Assembly (NCBI GenBank): GCA_045594025.1
Contig: JAZNXS010000013.1
Location: forward strand, 1 to 14,620
Direction: 5' to 3'
DNA from: Scatosoma sp045594025
GTDB taxonomy: Bacteria > Bacillota > Clostridia > Christensenellales > Borkfalkiaceae
Length of the DNA stretch: 14,620 nt
Position 1 is the first letter of the stretch. Every line of letters starts with the position of its first letter. Below are positions 1-6,386 of the stretch, piece after piece. The notes under the pieces were generated by a model. That model did not search any database. It was given only the letters and a program-made list of their open reading frames with translations, and was not told where the DNA came from. A program made the position numbers and the translations under genes.

Positions 1-184
1 CACAAAAAATATGCGATTTTAGAGAACTTTTTTGCAATTTTTCGATATTGAAAAATTAAATGCGTTATGTTAAAATATAATTGGCAAAATAAAATAATGG
101 GCAAATTGATGAGATTTGACGTTTTATTTTTGAAAAAATAAATGTTAAGAATCACGCAGTAGAGAAAGAAAATTGGAGGATTTT
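1..184 (+). promoter_or_regulatory. AT-rich upstream region of the beta-mannosidase gene, candidate promoter
   Basis: This is a very AT-rich non-coding stretch with no ORF worth calling. It holds a perfect TATAAT at 76-81, but the best -35-like hexamer upstream (TTGAAA, 48-53) lies 22 bases away, which is too far for a standard sigma-70/SigA promoter. A good -35 hexamer, TTGACG, sits at 116-121, with only a poor -10 (TAAATG, 139-144) at 17 bases. A promoter for the downstream genes is likely here, but neither pairing is convincing. No clear catabolite-repression or LacI-type operator palindrome was found. Confidence 0.35.
175..180 (+). promoter_or_regulatory. Ribosome binding site that fixes the beta-mannosidase start
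   Basis: GGAGGA lies 4 bases before the ATG at 185. The in-frame TTG at 173 overlaps this Shine-Dalgarno sequence and so cannot be the start; ATG 185 is used instead. Confidence 0.85.
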
Positions 185-2653
185 ATGAATTTTCAATTAA
201 AAGAATGGCGATTGGCGGAACTTGGCTCTAACGATAGCATTACGGTCAATGTTCCTGGGGATATTACGCATGATCTGCATAAAGCGGGCTTGATTTCTGA
301 TCCGTATTTTGGCTACAACCATCACGAATGCTACGATATGTGTAGAAAGGATTACGTTTATACAACGAACTTTGATTTGCCGATGAAAGTAGATTTTAGT
401 AAAGAAAATCTTTACGTAACTTTTAACGGTATTGATTTGTTTGCCGATATCTATTTGAATGGTGTGTTGATTGGCTCGTCTGATAATATGTTCAAAAAGT
501 TTAAGTTCGACATATCCGAAATGGCAAAAGAAAAGGGAAACGTGTTAGAAGTAAAAATGCATTCCACGATAACGGCAATGGAAAATTTGGATTGCAAAAA
601 CTATTTCGGTGTTTTTAATACTCCTCGTGTACTGCTTCGTAAAAAGCAATGCGATTTCGGTTGGGACTGGGCGGCGAATATTCCCGGTTACGGTATTTGG
701 AAAGACGTAGTGATTTCGACGGAAGCCAAAGAATGTATCAGTGAGGTTCGTTACGTTGCCGGTATGGATAAAAAGGCAATCTTTGTGGTGGAACTTAATT
801 ACTGCTACCGTTCTCATTACGATAATGAAGGGAATTATGTCGAAGTCATCAATCCCCATACCGACGAGTTGAAATTTAGTCTTGCGAAAAACCCGAACGG
901 TAAATTGGAAGAAGTAGAAACGAAAGTAGTGGCGGTAAAAGGGCGTAAGCATTTCATAACCTTCCATAATCCCGACGCGAAACTTTGGTGGCCGAGCGGC
1001 TACGGCGAACAACCGTTGTACGCCTACAAAATAGAACTTATTCGCGATGGAGAAGTTATATCGACCAAAGAAGGATATATGGCATATCGTTCCGTAGAGC
1101 TTGTGCAAGAAGCTCTTAGCGATGAAATGCTTGGCTATCAAATTAAAATTAATAATAAAAATGTTTTCATCAAAGGCTCGAACTGGGTACCTCTTGATTG
1201 TTTTACCGGCGCGATTTCTAAAGAAAAATACGTTAAACTTATCACACAGGCTAAAAATGCGAACTACAATATGCTTCGCGTTTGGGGCGGCGGCATTTAT
1301 GAAAACGAAATTTTTTACGAGACCTGCGATAGGCTCGGTATTATGGTTTGGCAGGACTTTATGTTTGCTTGTGCGGATATTCCCGATACTGAAGAAGATT
1401 GGTTGAAAAATACGACGGAGGAATGTGAATATCAAATCAAACGGCTTCGCAACTATCCGTCTCTTGTATACTGGTGCGGAGGTAATGAAAAAACAGGTTC
1501 GTTCGGCAGTATGATTAAATGCGGCGACGATTTTGTGGATGTTACGCTTCGCGGTTTGGTGGGACATTTGGACGGTACGCGTCCTTACGCTCGTCAAAGC
1601 CCTTGTAGCTGGACGGATATCGCCAACGATAAAAATTCGGGTGAAACGCATTTCAGTTCTTTTGAACCAGCTATTATCAACGGTGTGATGGCGTATAGAA
1701 AACTCGTTTCGCGCGAAATTGTTCCGTTTGCATCGGAAAACGCTTCGCTCGGACCTGTTAGCAGGCAATCCTACGAAAGATTTTTCCCTGCGGAACATCT
1801 TTGGCCGATGACGGAAATGTGGAATGACAGAATGTTGACGAATCCGTATGCGGCGGAAAGAATTATGTTCTGCGAGGCGGAAAGAAGATTTGCAAGCGAA
1901 GTTTACGGTGAGCCTAAGAGTTTAGATGAATTTATTGCAAAAGGTATGATGTTGCACGCAGAGATGATCCGCTGTGAAATCGAATTCCAAAGAAGCAATA
2001 AGGGTATTACCTCGGGCTTTATGAATTGGATGTATTCGGATATGTGGCCTACGGGTACGTGGGCGGTGGTGGATTATTACACTGAACCCAAGCAAGCCTA
2101 TTATCAAATGGGACGCTCCTATGCTCCTATATTGATGACGTTCGTACAAAACAAGCAAGAAGAAATTTTGATGATGGGCGTCAACGATACAATGGAAAGC
2201 GTTCGTGCGACGTACGAATACGGATTGAAAACGTTAAACGGGGAAACGCTTTGGAAGAAAAACGGCGAATGTGTAATCAACACGGAGGCGGCGTTTACAT
2301 TAAAGCTGAACAATAGCGTTGAAAACAAAGATTCGTATTTGTACGTAACTTATACGGTAAACGGTGAAACCAAGACGAACGTATTCTCCCTTGATTTCTG
2401 GCATAGCTGTTCTTTTGAAAGCGATTATGCGGTGGACGTTAAAGCGAATGGGAATAAAGCCGTCGTTACGATTAAAGCAAATAAATTTGCAAAATCTGTA
2501 TTCGTTTCTTTACCTGATAATTTCAAATATACCTATTCGGATAACTATATTGACGTAGAAGCTGGTACGGAAAAATCTGTTATAATCACCGCGAATGAAT
2601 CCATTGACGTTACAAAACTTACCGTTACGGATTTTGCGAAGGCAAGTAAGTGA
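185..2653 (+). CDS. Beta-mannosidase, glycoside hydrolase family 2, cytoplasmic
   Basis: This 822-residue protein is a probable exo-beta-mannosidase (EC 3.2.1.25 type) that removes terminal beta-mannose from imported oligosaccharides. The domain order is that of GH2 mannosidases: N-terminal jelly-roll sugar-binding domain (about 5-180, with the FGWDWAANIPGYGIW signature), Ig-like domain (about 185-290), TIM barrel (about 295-600) and C-terminal beta domains. The barrel carries RVWGGGIYEN, the acid/base glutamate E435 in CGGNEKTG and the probable nucleophile E518 in PFASENAS. The 83-residue spacing of these two and the total length suit the family. There is no signal peptide, so it acts inside the cell. 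The start is ATG 185, set by the GGAGGA upstream. The HAD gene follows after 8 nt, so the two are probably co-transcribed. A related GH2 activity such as exo-glucosaminidase is less likely but not excluded. Confidence 0.9.
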   Translation: MNFQLKEWRLAELGSNDSITVNVPGDITHDLHKAGLISDPYFGYNHHECYDMCRKDYVYTTNFDLPMKVDFSKENLYVTFNGIDLFADIYLNGVLIGSSDNMFKKFKFDISEMAKEKGNVLEVKMHSTITAMENLDCKNYFGVFNTPRVLLRKKQCDFGWDWAANIPGYGIWKDVVISTEAKECISEVRYVAGMDKKAIFVVELNYCYRSHYDNEGNYVEVINPHTDELKFSLAKNPNGKLEEVETKVVAVKGRKHFITFHNPDAKLWWPSGYGEQPLYAYKIELIRDGEVISTKEGYMAYRSVELVQEALSDEMLGYQIKINNKNVFIKGSNWVPLDCFTGAISKEKYVKLITQAKNANYNMLRVWGGGIYENEIFYETCDRLGIMVWQDFMFACADIPDTEEDWLKNTTEECEYQIKRLRNYPSLVYWCGGNEKTGSFGSMIKCGDDFVDVTLRGLVGHLDGTRPYARQSPCSWTDIANDKNSGETHFSSFEPAIINGVMAYRKLVSREIVPFASENASLGPVSRQSYERFFPAEHLWPMTEMWNDRMLTNPYAAERIMFCEAERRFASEVYGEPKSLDEFIAKGMMLHAEMIRCEIEFQRSNKGITSGFMNWMYSDMWPTGTWAVVDYYTEPKQAYYQMGRSYAPILMTFVQNKQEEILMMGVNDTMESVRATYEYGLKTLNGETLWKKNGECVINTEAAFTLKLNNSVENKDSYLYVTYTVNGETKTNVFSLDFWHSCSFESDYAVDVKANGNKAVVTIKANKFAKSVFVSLPDNFKYTYSDNYIDVEAGTEKSVIITANESIDVTKLTVTDFAKASK

Positions 2654-2655
2654 GG
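2651..2655 (+). promoter_or_regulatory. Ribosome binding site overlapping the mannosidase stop codon
   Basis: TGAGG contains the TGA stop of the mannosidase (2651-2653) and the GAGG Shine-Dalgarno of the next gene, 6 bases before ATG 2662. This arrangement favours translational coupling. Confidence 0.6.
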
Positions 2656-2661
2656 TAAGAG

Positions 2662-3435
2662 ATGGATATTTTAGTAGAACACGAGAAATGGGGGGGCGTG
2701 GATTGCGCCGTATTCGATTTTGATGGGACCCTTTCCAAGCTTCGTGCGGGTTGGGAAACCGTTATGGAACCCATGATGCGTGAGCTTATCCCCGGTGAAA
2801 AGAATGAAGTGAACGCCTTGGTGAAAAAATACATAGACGACTCCACGGGTATACAGACGATCTTGCAAATGCGTTGGCTGGCGGAAACGGTGGAGGCGCG
2901 CGCCGGAAAAGCGCTTGATCCTTGGGCATATAAAGCGGAATATCTAAAACGCCTTATGATCGACGTGGAAACGCGGAAACAAAATGTAAAAAATGGCGTG
3001 GTTGACGCAGATATTTATAAGGTCTATGAGTGTGAAAAATTCCTTGCTGCCTTGAAAGCGCAGGGTGTAAAGATTTACGCGGCGAGCGGCACGGACGAAA
3101 AGGACGTGAAGCTTGAGGCGGAAATCTTGGGCTTTGATAAATATTTCGATGACATTAAAGGCGCGGTTGACGGTTCGGACAGTTGCTCTAAGGAAGCGGT
3201 TTTGCAAAAGCTTGTAAAAACTGACGGAAAATTGCTCGTCGTTGGCGATGGAAAGGTGGAGATTGCGCTCGGCAGAGAGCAGGGTGCATTGACGATAGGA
3301 GTTGCAAGCAATGATATAATCGGCTGCAATGACGAGGCTTTCAATATGCAGAAATACGAACGTTTGAAAAATGCAGGGGCGCACGTAATCGTTTCCGATT
3401 TCAGAGAATGCGAAACGCTGTTGAAATGGATGTAA
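2662..3435 (+). CDS. HAD-superfamily hydrolase, probable sugar-phosphate phosphatase
   Basis: This 257-residue cytoplasmic protein has all the haloacid dehalogenase motifs. Motif I is DFDGT with nucleophile D19 and general acid D21. Motif II is AASGTD with S142. The motif III lysine is probably K177 in SCSKEA. Motif IV is GDGKVEI with D196 and E200 as Mg2+ ligands. About 110 residues between motifs I and II form an alpha-helical cap, as in phosphoglycolate-phosphatase-like members. The GDG-x-VEI form of motif IV occurs in a HAD subgroup found near sugar-catabolism genes (recalled, not checked). The substrate cannot be read from sequence; given the mannosidase 8 nt upstream, a hexose phosphate or another phosphorylated sugar is a reasonable guess. 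The gene ends before a 226-nt gap with strong secondary structure, so the transcript may end or be attenuated there. Confidence 0.85.
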   Translation: MDILVEHEKWGGVDCAVFDFDGTLSKLRAGWETVMEPMMRELIPGEKNEVNALVKKYIDDSTGIQTILQMRWLAETVEARAGKALDPWAYKAEYLKRLMIDVETRKQNVKNGVVDADIYKVYECEKFLAALKAQGVKIYAASGTDEKDVKLEAEILGFDKYFDDIKGAVDGSDSCSKEAVLQKLVKTDGKLLVVGDGKVEIALGREQGALTIGVASNDIIGCNDEAFNMQKYERLKNAGAHVIVSDFRECETLLKWM

Positions 3436-3477
3436 TTTACCCGCAGGAAAAGATATATAAAATTAATCTTTGATTAT

Positions 3478-3506
3478 ATGGAGACGTAGCGTTTGCGTAG
3501 CTCCAT
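3478..3506 (+). other. Leader A hairpin 1 (candidate antiterminator-like stem)
   Basis: ATGGAG (3478-3483) pairs with CTCCAT (3501-3506). ACG (3484-3486) with CGT (3496-3498) can extend it inward past a 2-nt bulge. The equivalent stem in copy B has an A-T pair where this one has a G-C pair, a compensatory change. The right arm is also the left arm of hairpin 2, so the two cannot coexist. Confidence 0.45.
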
Positions 3507-3522
3507 GGCTCCATGGGGCTAT
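3497..3522 (+). terminator. Leader A hairpin 2, possible attenuator or terminator
   Basis: GTAGCTCCAT (3497-3506) pairs with ATGGGGCTAT (3513-3522): ten pairs including two G-U, with a 6-base loop. A moderately U-rich stretch containing TTGCTATTCTTTTG follows directly. The same stem occurs in copy B (5358-5397). The U-tract is interrupted, so termination is plausible rather than certain. Confidence 0.4.
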
Positions 3523-3549
3523 TTGCTATTCTTTTGAATAGCAAATAGC
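3518..3549 (+). other. Perfect 14-bp inverted repeat, hairpin 3 of leader A
   Basis: GCTATTTGCTATTC (3518-3531) and GAATAGCAAATAGC (3536-3549) are exact reverse complements around a TTTT loop. This is the strongest stem in the window by length. Its left arm overlaps hairpin 2, so forming it would unfold hairpin 2. It is not followed by a U-run (AAACAAATATTTATTC), so a classic terminator is unlikely; mRNA end protection, processing or anti-attenuation are alternatives. Confidence 0.65.
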
Positions 3550-3648
3550 AAACAAATATTTATTCAGTCAATGTTTTACGATGGAGTAAACGGAGCAACT
3601 TTAACGTAACGATATTGCAAGTTTTAAAAATAATGAAAATAAACATTT

Positions 3649-3654
3649 GGAGGA
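3649..3654 (+). promoter_or_regulatory. Ribosome binding site that fixes the sugar-binding protein start
   Basis: GGAGGA lies 7 bases before ATG 3662. The in-frame TTG at 3647 overlaps it and is not the start. From ATG 3662 the protein begins with a clean lipoprotein signal. Confidence 0.85.
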
Positions 3655-3661
3655 AAATAGA

Positions 3662-5338
3662 ATGTTGAAATGTAAAAAAGTTGGTGTAGCTATAGTGGCA
3701 GCGGTTCTTTCGCTTGCAACGCTTTTGGCAAGTGGCTGTGGTGCTGGTGCCGGCGGCGAGGTGATTGAAGGAGAAGACGGCGATAAGAGCGTGTTGTACG
3801 TAAACAACTATGCAGGTGGTTTCGGGAACGCGTGGATGCTCGACGTTGAAAAACGTTTTGAAGCGGCGTACGCAAATGAGTCCTTTGAAGGTGGAAAGAC
3901 GGGCGTAGATATTCGCGTTAACCCCAACAAAGATCAAGGTTCCGATTACTTGCCTAAACTTGACATGATGAATGATGAAGTATTCTTCCCCGAGAAAATT
4001 TATTATCACGATTGGGTCAAGCAAGGGGCGATGTTGGATATCAGTGACATTGTAACGGAACAAAACGCAAAAGACGCAAATAAGAGTATTGAGTCAAAGA
4101 TGACGGAAGAAGAAAAATCTTTCTATAAGGTAGATGGTAAGTATTATGCAATTCCTCACCATGAACATCAAGTGGGGGTGATATACGATATCGATTTGTT
4201 TAAAGAAAAGTCCCTTTATTATGCAAAGAACGGCGCGCCTAGCGAAAAAGAGTTTACGGGTACGGTAGCGTATACCGGAACGGGCGAAAAATCGGCGGGA
4301 CCTGACGGTCAACACGGAACAAGCGATGACGGTTTGCCTGCAACGTACGATGAGTTTTTTGCGCTTTGTGCATACATGTCCGACCCTACGGGTACTGTGA
4401 ACGTAACGCCGTTTTTGTGGAACGGTAAAGTGGAAACGGAATATACTGAATGGTTGTTGGCAGCGCTCACTGGTGCTTATGAGGGTGCTGAACAAATAAA
4501 GCTTAATTATACTTTCAACGGCACGGCGAAGAATTTGATCGAAATTGACGGCGACGGCAATATTGTAGAACTTCCTGATACGCCGATAACCTCTGCTACT
4601 GGTTATAAAATTTATGCAACGGCGGGTCGGTATTACGCAATCGACTTCTTGAAGAGAATTTTGGACGGTGGATATAGTTATGATAACGACTACTCGCACA
4701 CCGAAACTCAAAAGCAGTATCTTCTTGGTGCAACGAGCGCGGGAACGCAACGTTATGCATTCTTGGTGGAAGGCGTTTGGTGGGAAAACGAAGCGACGGA
4801 TGCGTTTAACGAGATAGTAAAATATTATGGGGATGAATACGCAAAAACGGAACGTAATTTTGGTCTTCTGCCTTTGCCTAAGGCTACAAGCGACAAGATT
4901 GGCGAAGCAAACACCATTGTTGCAACGGACGTAACGATGGGCTTTATCAAAGCGGGTATTGCTCCATCGAAAATTGAGCTTGCAAAGACATTTTTGCAAT
5001 TCTGTTATACGGATGAGTCTTTGAATGCAGCTACGAGAGAGACAAGCTTGCCCGTGGCATTAAAGCATGAAGTGACTCCTGATGTTTACGCAGGTATGTC
5101 CAGTTATGCGCAGAAGGTATACGATATGAAAAATGATATTGTAAAGCCTTATTCTACGAATCCGATTTATTTAAATAACTACTCGAAATACAGCTTGATC
5201 TATACGTTTAAAGTTGGCGGGAAACGTGCGGTGAATATGCTTAGACAGAGCAACGTTACCGCAAAGTCGTATTTCAAGGATTTGTGCGGACAATATACGG
5301 AAACCATCTGGAACGCAAATAGCGATTATTTTGATTAA
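3662..5338 (+). CDS. ABC transporter sugar-binding lipoprotein (extracellular solute-binding protein family 1)
   Basis: This 558-residue lipid-anchored receptor would capture an oligosaccharide outside the membrane and deliver it to the permeases encoded just downstream. A basic start and hydrophobic core (residues 7-22) lead to a lipobox ending ASGC with the lipidated cysteine at C26, followed by a Gly/Ala-rich linker. The body has the usual features of these receptors, including DIDLFKEK in the N-lobe, LPATYDEFFALC, and GVWWENEA with NFGLLPLPKA near the C-terminus. At 558 residues it is longer than typical malto-oligosaccharide receptors (about 400-450), with an insertion holding an acidic loop (D215 to D223, PDGQHGTSDDG) that may bind a metal ion. 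The ligand is unknown; the mannosidase upstream suggests a beta-mannosyl oligosaccharide. It is separated from both neighbours by structured gaps, consistent with higher expression than the permeases. Confidence 0.9.
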   Translation: MLKCKKVGVAIVAAVLSLATLLASGCGAGAGGEVIEGEDGDKSVLYVNNYAGGFGNAWMLDVEKRFEAAYANESFEGGKTGVDIRVNPNKDQGSDYLPKLDMMNDEVFFPEKIYYHDWVKQGAMLDISDIVTEQNAKDANKSIESKMTEEEKSFYKVDGKYYAIPHHEHQVGVIYDIDLFKEKSLYYAKNGAPSEKEFTGTVAYTGTGEKSAGPDGQHGTSDDGLPATYDEFFALCAYMSDPTGTVNVTPFLWNGKVETEYTEWLLAALTGAYEGAEQIKLNYTFNGTAKNLIEIDGDGNIVELPDTPITSATGYKIYATAGRYYAIDFLKRILDGGYSYDNDYSHTETQKQYLLGATSAGTQRYAFLVEGVWWENEATDAFNEIVKYYGDEYAKTERNFGLLPLPKATSDKIGEANTIVATDVTMGFIKAGIAPSKIELAKTFLQFCYTDESLNAATRETSLPVALKHEVTPDVYAGMSSYAQKVYDMKNDIVKPYSTNPIYLNNYSKYSLIYTFKVGGKRAVNMLRQSNVTAKSYFKDLCGQYTETIWNANSDYFD

Positions 5339-5350
5339 TTAAATTATACT

Positions 5351-5371
5351 ATAGAGCGTAGGTAGCTCTAT
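5351..5371 (+). other. Copy B hairpin 1
   Basis: ATAGAGC (5351-5357) and GCTCTAT (5365-5371) are perfect complements around the loop GTAGGTA. The stem corresponds to hairpin 1 of leader A, with a G-C to A-T pair change. The loop and right arm are also the left arm of hairpin 2. Confidence 0.5.
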
Positions 5372-5412
5372 CGACGATTGTTGTTGGGGCTATCTACAAT
5401 GTCTTTTGATTT
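5358..5412 (+). terminator. Copy B hairpin 2 with U-rich tail, candidate attenuator
   Basis: GTAGGTAGCTCT (5358-5369) can pair with GGGGCTATCTAC (5386-5397) in a 12-pair stem with three G-U wobbles and a 16-base loop. The tail after it contains TCTTTTGATTTTTTG. Position and shape fit partial termination after the binding-protein gene. The wobble pairs and the spacer before the U-run make the strength uncertain. Confidence 0.45.
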
Positions 5413-5451
5413 TTTGTTAAAAGGCTTGTTAAAGGATTACGGGGTGTTGGA

Positions 5452-6372
5452 ATGAAAAAAAATATGAACAACCGAATGGTAGCAAAAAGAAAAGAGTTGT
5501 TGTTCTGTATATTGATGGTTTTATTGCCTACTATACAGTTTATCCTGTTCTACATAGTTACGAACGTAAACTCGTTTTTTCTTGCGTTTAAAAGACATGA
5601 ATACGGTATGTTTGAGTGGGACGGAATAGGGCGTTTCGTTGAGGTTTTTAATGACCTGTTCAAGGAAACTATCAATTCTAATATGGTCAAAGAAGCGATG
5701 AAAAACTCGTTTATCGTGTACTTTGTGGGACTCTTGGCGAGCCTTGTATTTACTTTGTTGTTTGCCTATTATATTCATAAAAAATATTGGGGGGGGAAAG
5801 TATTCAAAGTGCTTTTGTTTTTGCCTAATATTTTATCTATGTTAACACTCTGTTTCTTGTTTAAATTTTTTGTTAACCGTGCGGTTCCAGAAATCTTTAT
5901 GGATTTATGGGGCAAAGATATAGGGATTCCTATGATAAACGGTGCGCCTACGGAATATGGATTACTGATGTTTGCTTTTATCTTTTTTGGGTTGGGGACA
6001 CAGTTGATTTTGTATCTTGGGGCAATGAGCGGTATCAGTGATTCAATCATAGAAGCATCGGAACTGGATGGCGTTAGCAGTATACAACAGTTGTGGTATA
6101 TTGTAATACCAATGATTTTTCCGACCATAAAGACGTTTTTGGTATGTGGTCTTGCCGGTATCTTTACGAATCAGTTCAATTTGATGAATTTCTATGGGTT
6201 AGGTAGAGATAATGATGTTACGATTGGTTATTATTTTTACAGACTAACTACTGAAGGAAAGGCAAACTATCCGTATATTGCGGCATTCGGTTTAATGATC
6301 AGTGCGGTATTGATTCCAGTCACCTTAATTATCAATAAGTTGCTTGAAAAAGCAGAGAAAGAGTTTGTCTGA
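5452..6372 (+). CDS. ABC sugar transporter permease, MalF/UgpA type
   Basis: This 306-residue inner-membrane subunit is the first of a permease pair that forms the translocation path. Six membrane segments are readable at about 16-36, 84-107, 116-140, 168-192, 221-240 and 272-296. The cytoplasmic coupling (EAA) loop is at residues 201-220, EASELDG...IP, with the second alanine of the consensus replaced by serine; this loop docks on the ATPase. The N-terminal type, with a short cytoplasmic tail and then LPTIQFILFYIV, matches the MalF-like partner of CUT1 importers. The start is ATG 5452, preceded by GGGGTG. The second permease follows after 14 nt. No ATPase gene is present in the window, so the importer probably shares a multipurpose MsmK-like ATPase encoded elsewhere. 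Confidence 0.92.
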   Translation: MKKNMNNRMVAKRKELLFCILMVLLPTIQFILFYIVTNVNSFFLAFKRHEYGMFEWDGIGRFVEVFNDLFKETINSNMVKEAMKNSFIVYFVGLLASLVFTLLFAYYIHKKYWGGKVFKVLLFLPNILSMLTLCFLFKFFVNRAVPEIFMDLWGKDIGIPMINGAPTEYGLLMFAFIFFGLGTQLILYLGAMSGISDSIIEASELDGVSSIQQLWYIVIPMIFPTIKTFLVCGLAGIFTNQFNLMNFYGLGRDNDVTIGYYFYRLTTEGKANYPYIAAFGLMISAVLIPVTLIINKLLEKAEKEFV

Positions 6373-6386
6373 GAGGTGGAATAGCT

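Larger units (their letters stand above)
3436..3661 (+). promoter_or_regulatory. Structured leader before the sugar-binding lipoprotein gene (copy A)
   Basis: This 226-nt gap holds three overlapping hairpins, listed separately, that compete for the same bases. It shares a block with the gap at 5339-5451: GTAGCTC(C/T)AT, then GGGGCTAT, then after 7-8 bases TCTTTTGA. The first hairpin can end a transcript coming from the HAD gene or regulate read-through into the binding-protein gene. A small inverted repeat TTTAC-N6-GTAAA at 3575-3579/3586-3590 could be an operator half-site pair, but is short. A TATAAA at 3456-3461 has no acceptable -35, and I see no convincing promoter between the hairpins and the next gene. 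Confidence 0.5.
5339..5451 (+). promoter_or_regulatory. Structured gap between binding protein and permeases (copy B)
   Basis: This 113-nt gap repeats the core of the leader at 3436-3661: GTAGCTCTAT at 5362-5371, GGGGCTAT at 5386-5393, and TCTTTTGA at 5402-5409 followed by TTTTTTG. Two mutually exclusive hairpins (listed separately) can form. A structured gap after the binding-protein gene is common in CUT1 transporters and usually lets the receptor be made in excess of the membrane components. GGGGTG at 5441-5446 is the likely ribosome binding site of the first permease. Confidence 0.5.

Noticed and set aside
173..184. TTG start giving a 4-residue longer mannosidase
   Set aside because: The TTG overlaps the Shine-Dalgarno GGAGGA; ATG 185 has proper spacing. 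The same reasoning rejects TTG 3647 for the binding protein.
545..1798. Long antisense ORF (417 codons) opposite the beta-mannosidase
   Set aside because: It lies wholly inside a clear GH2 gene, has no recognisable domain or convincing RBS, and its composition (rich in Arg, Phe, His, Ile) is that of a reverse-strand shadow.
3518..3549. Calling the perfect 14-bp hairpin a standard Rho-independent terminator
   Set aside because: The stem is AT-rich and is followed by AAACAAATATTTATTC, not a U-run, so it is listed as a hairpin of unknown role.
4094..4999. Antisense ORF of about 300 codons opposite the sugar-binding protein gene
   Set aside because: The + strand protein has a signal peptide and full family features; the reverse product resembles nothing and is Arg/Cys/Phe-rich shadow.
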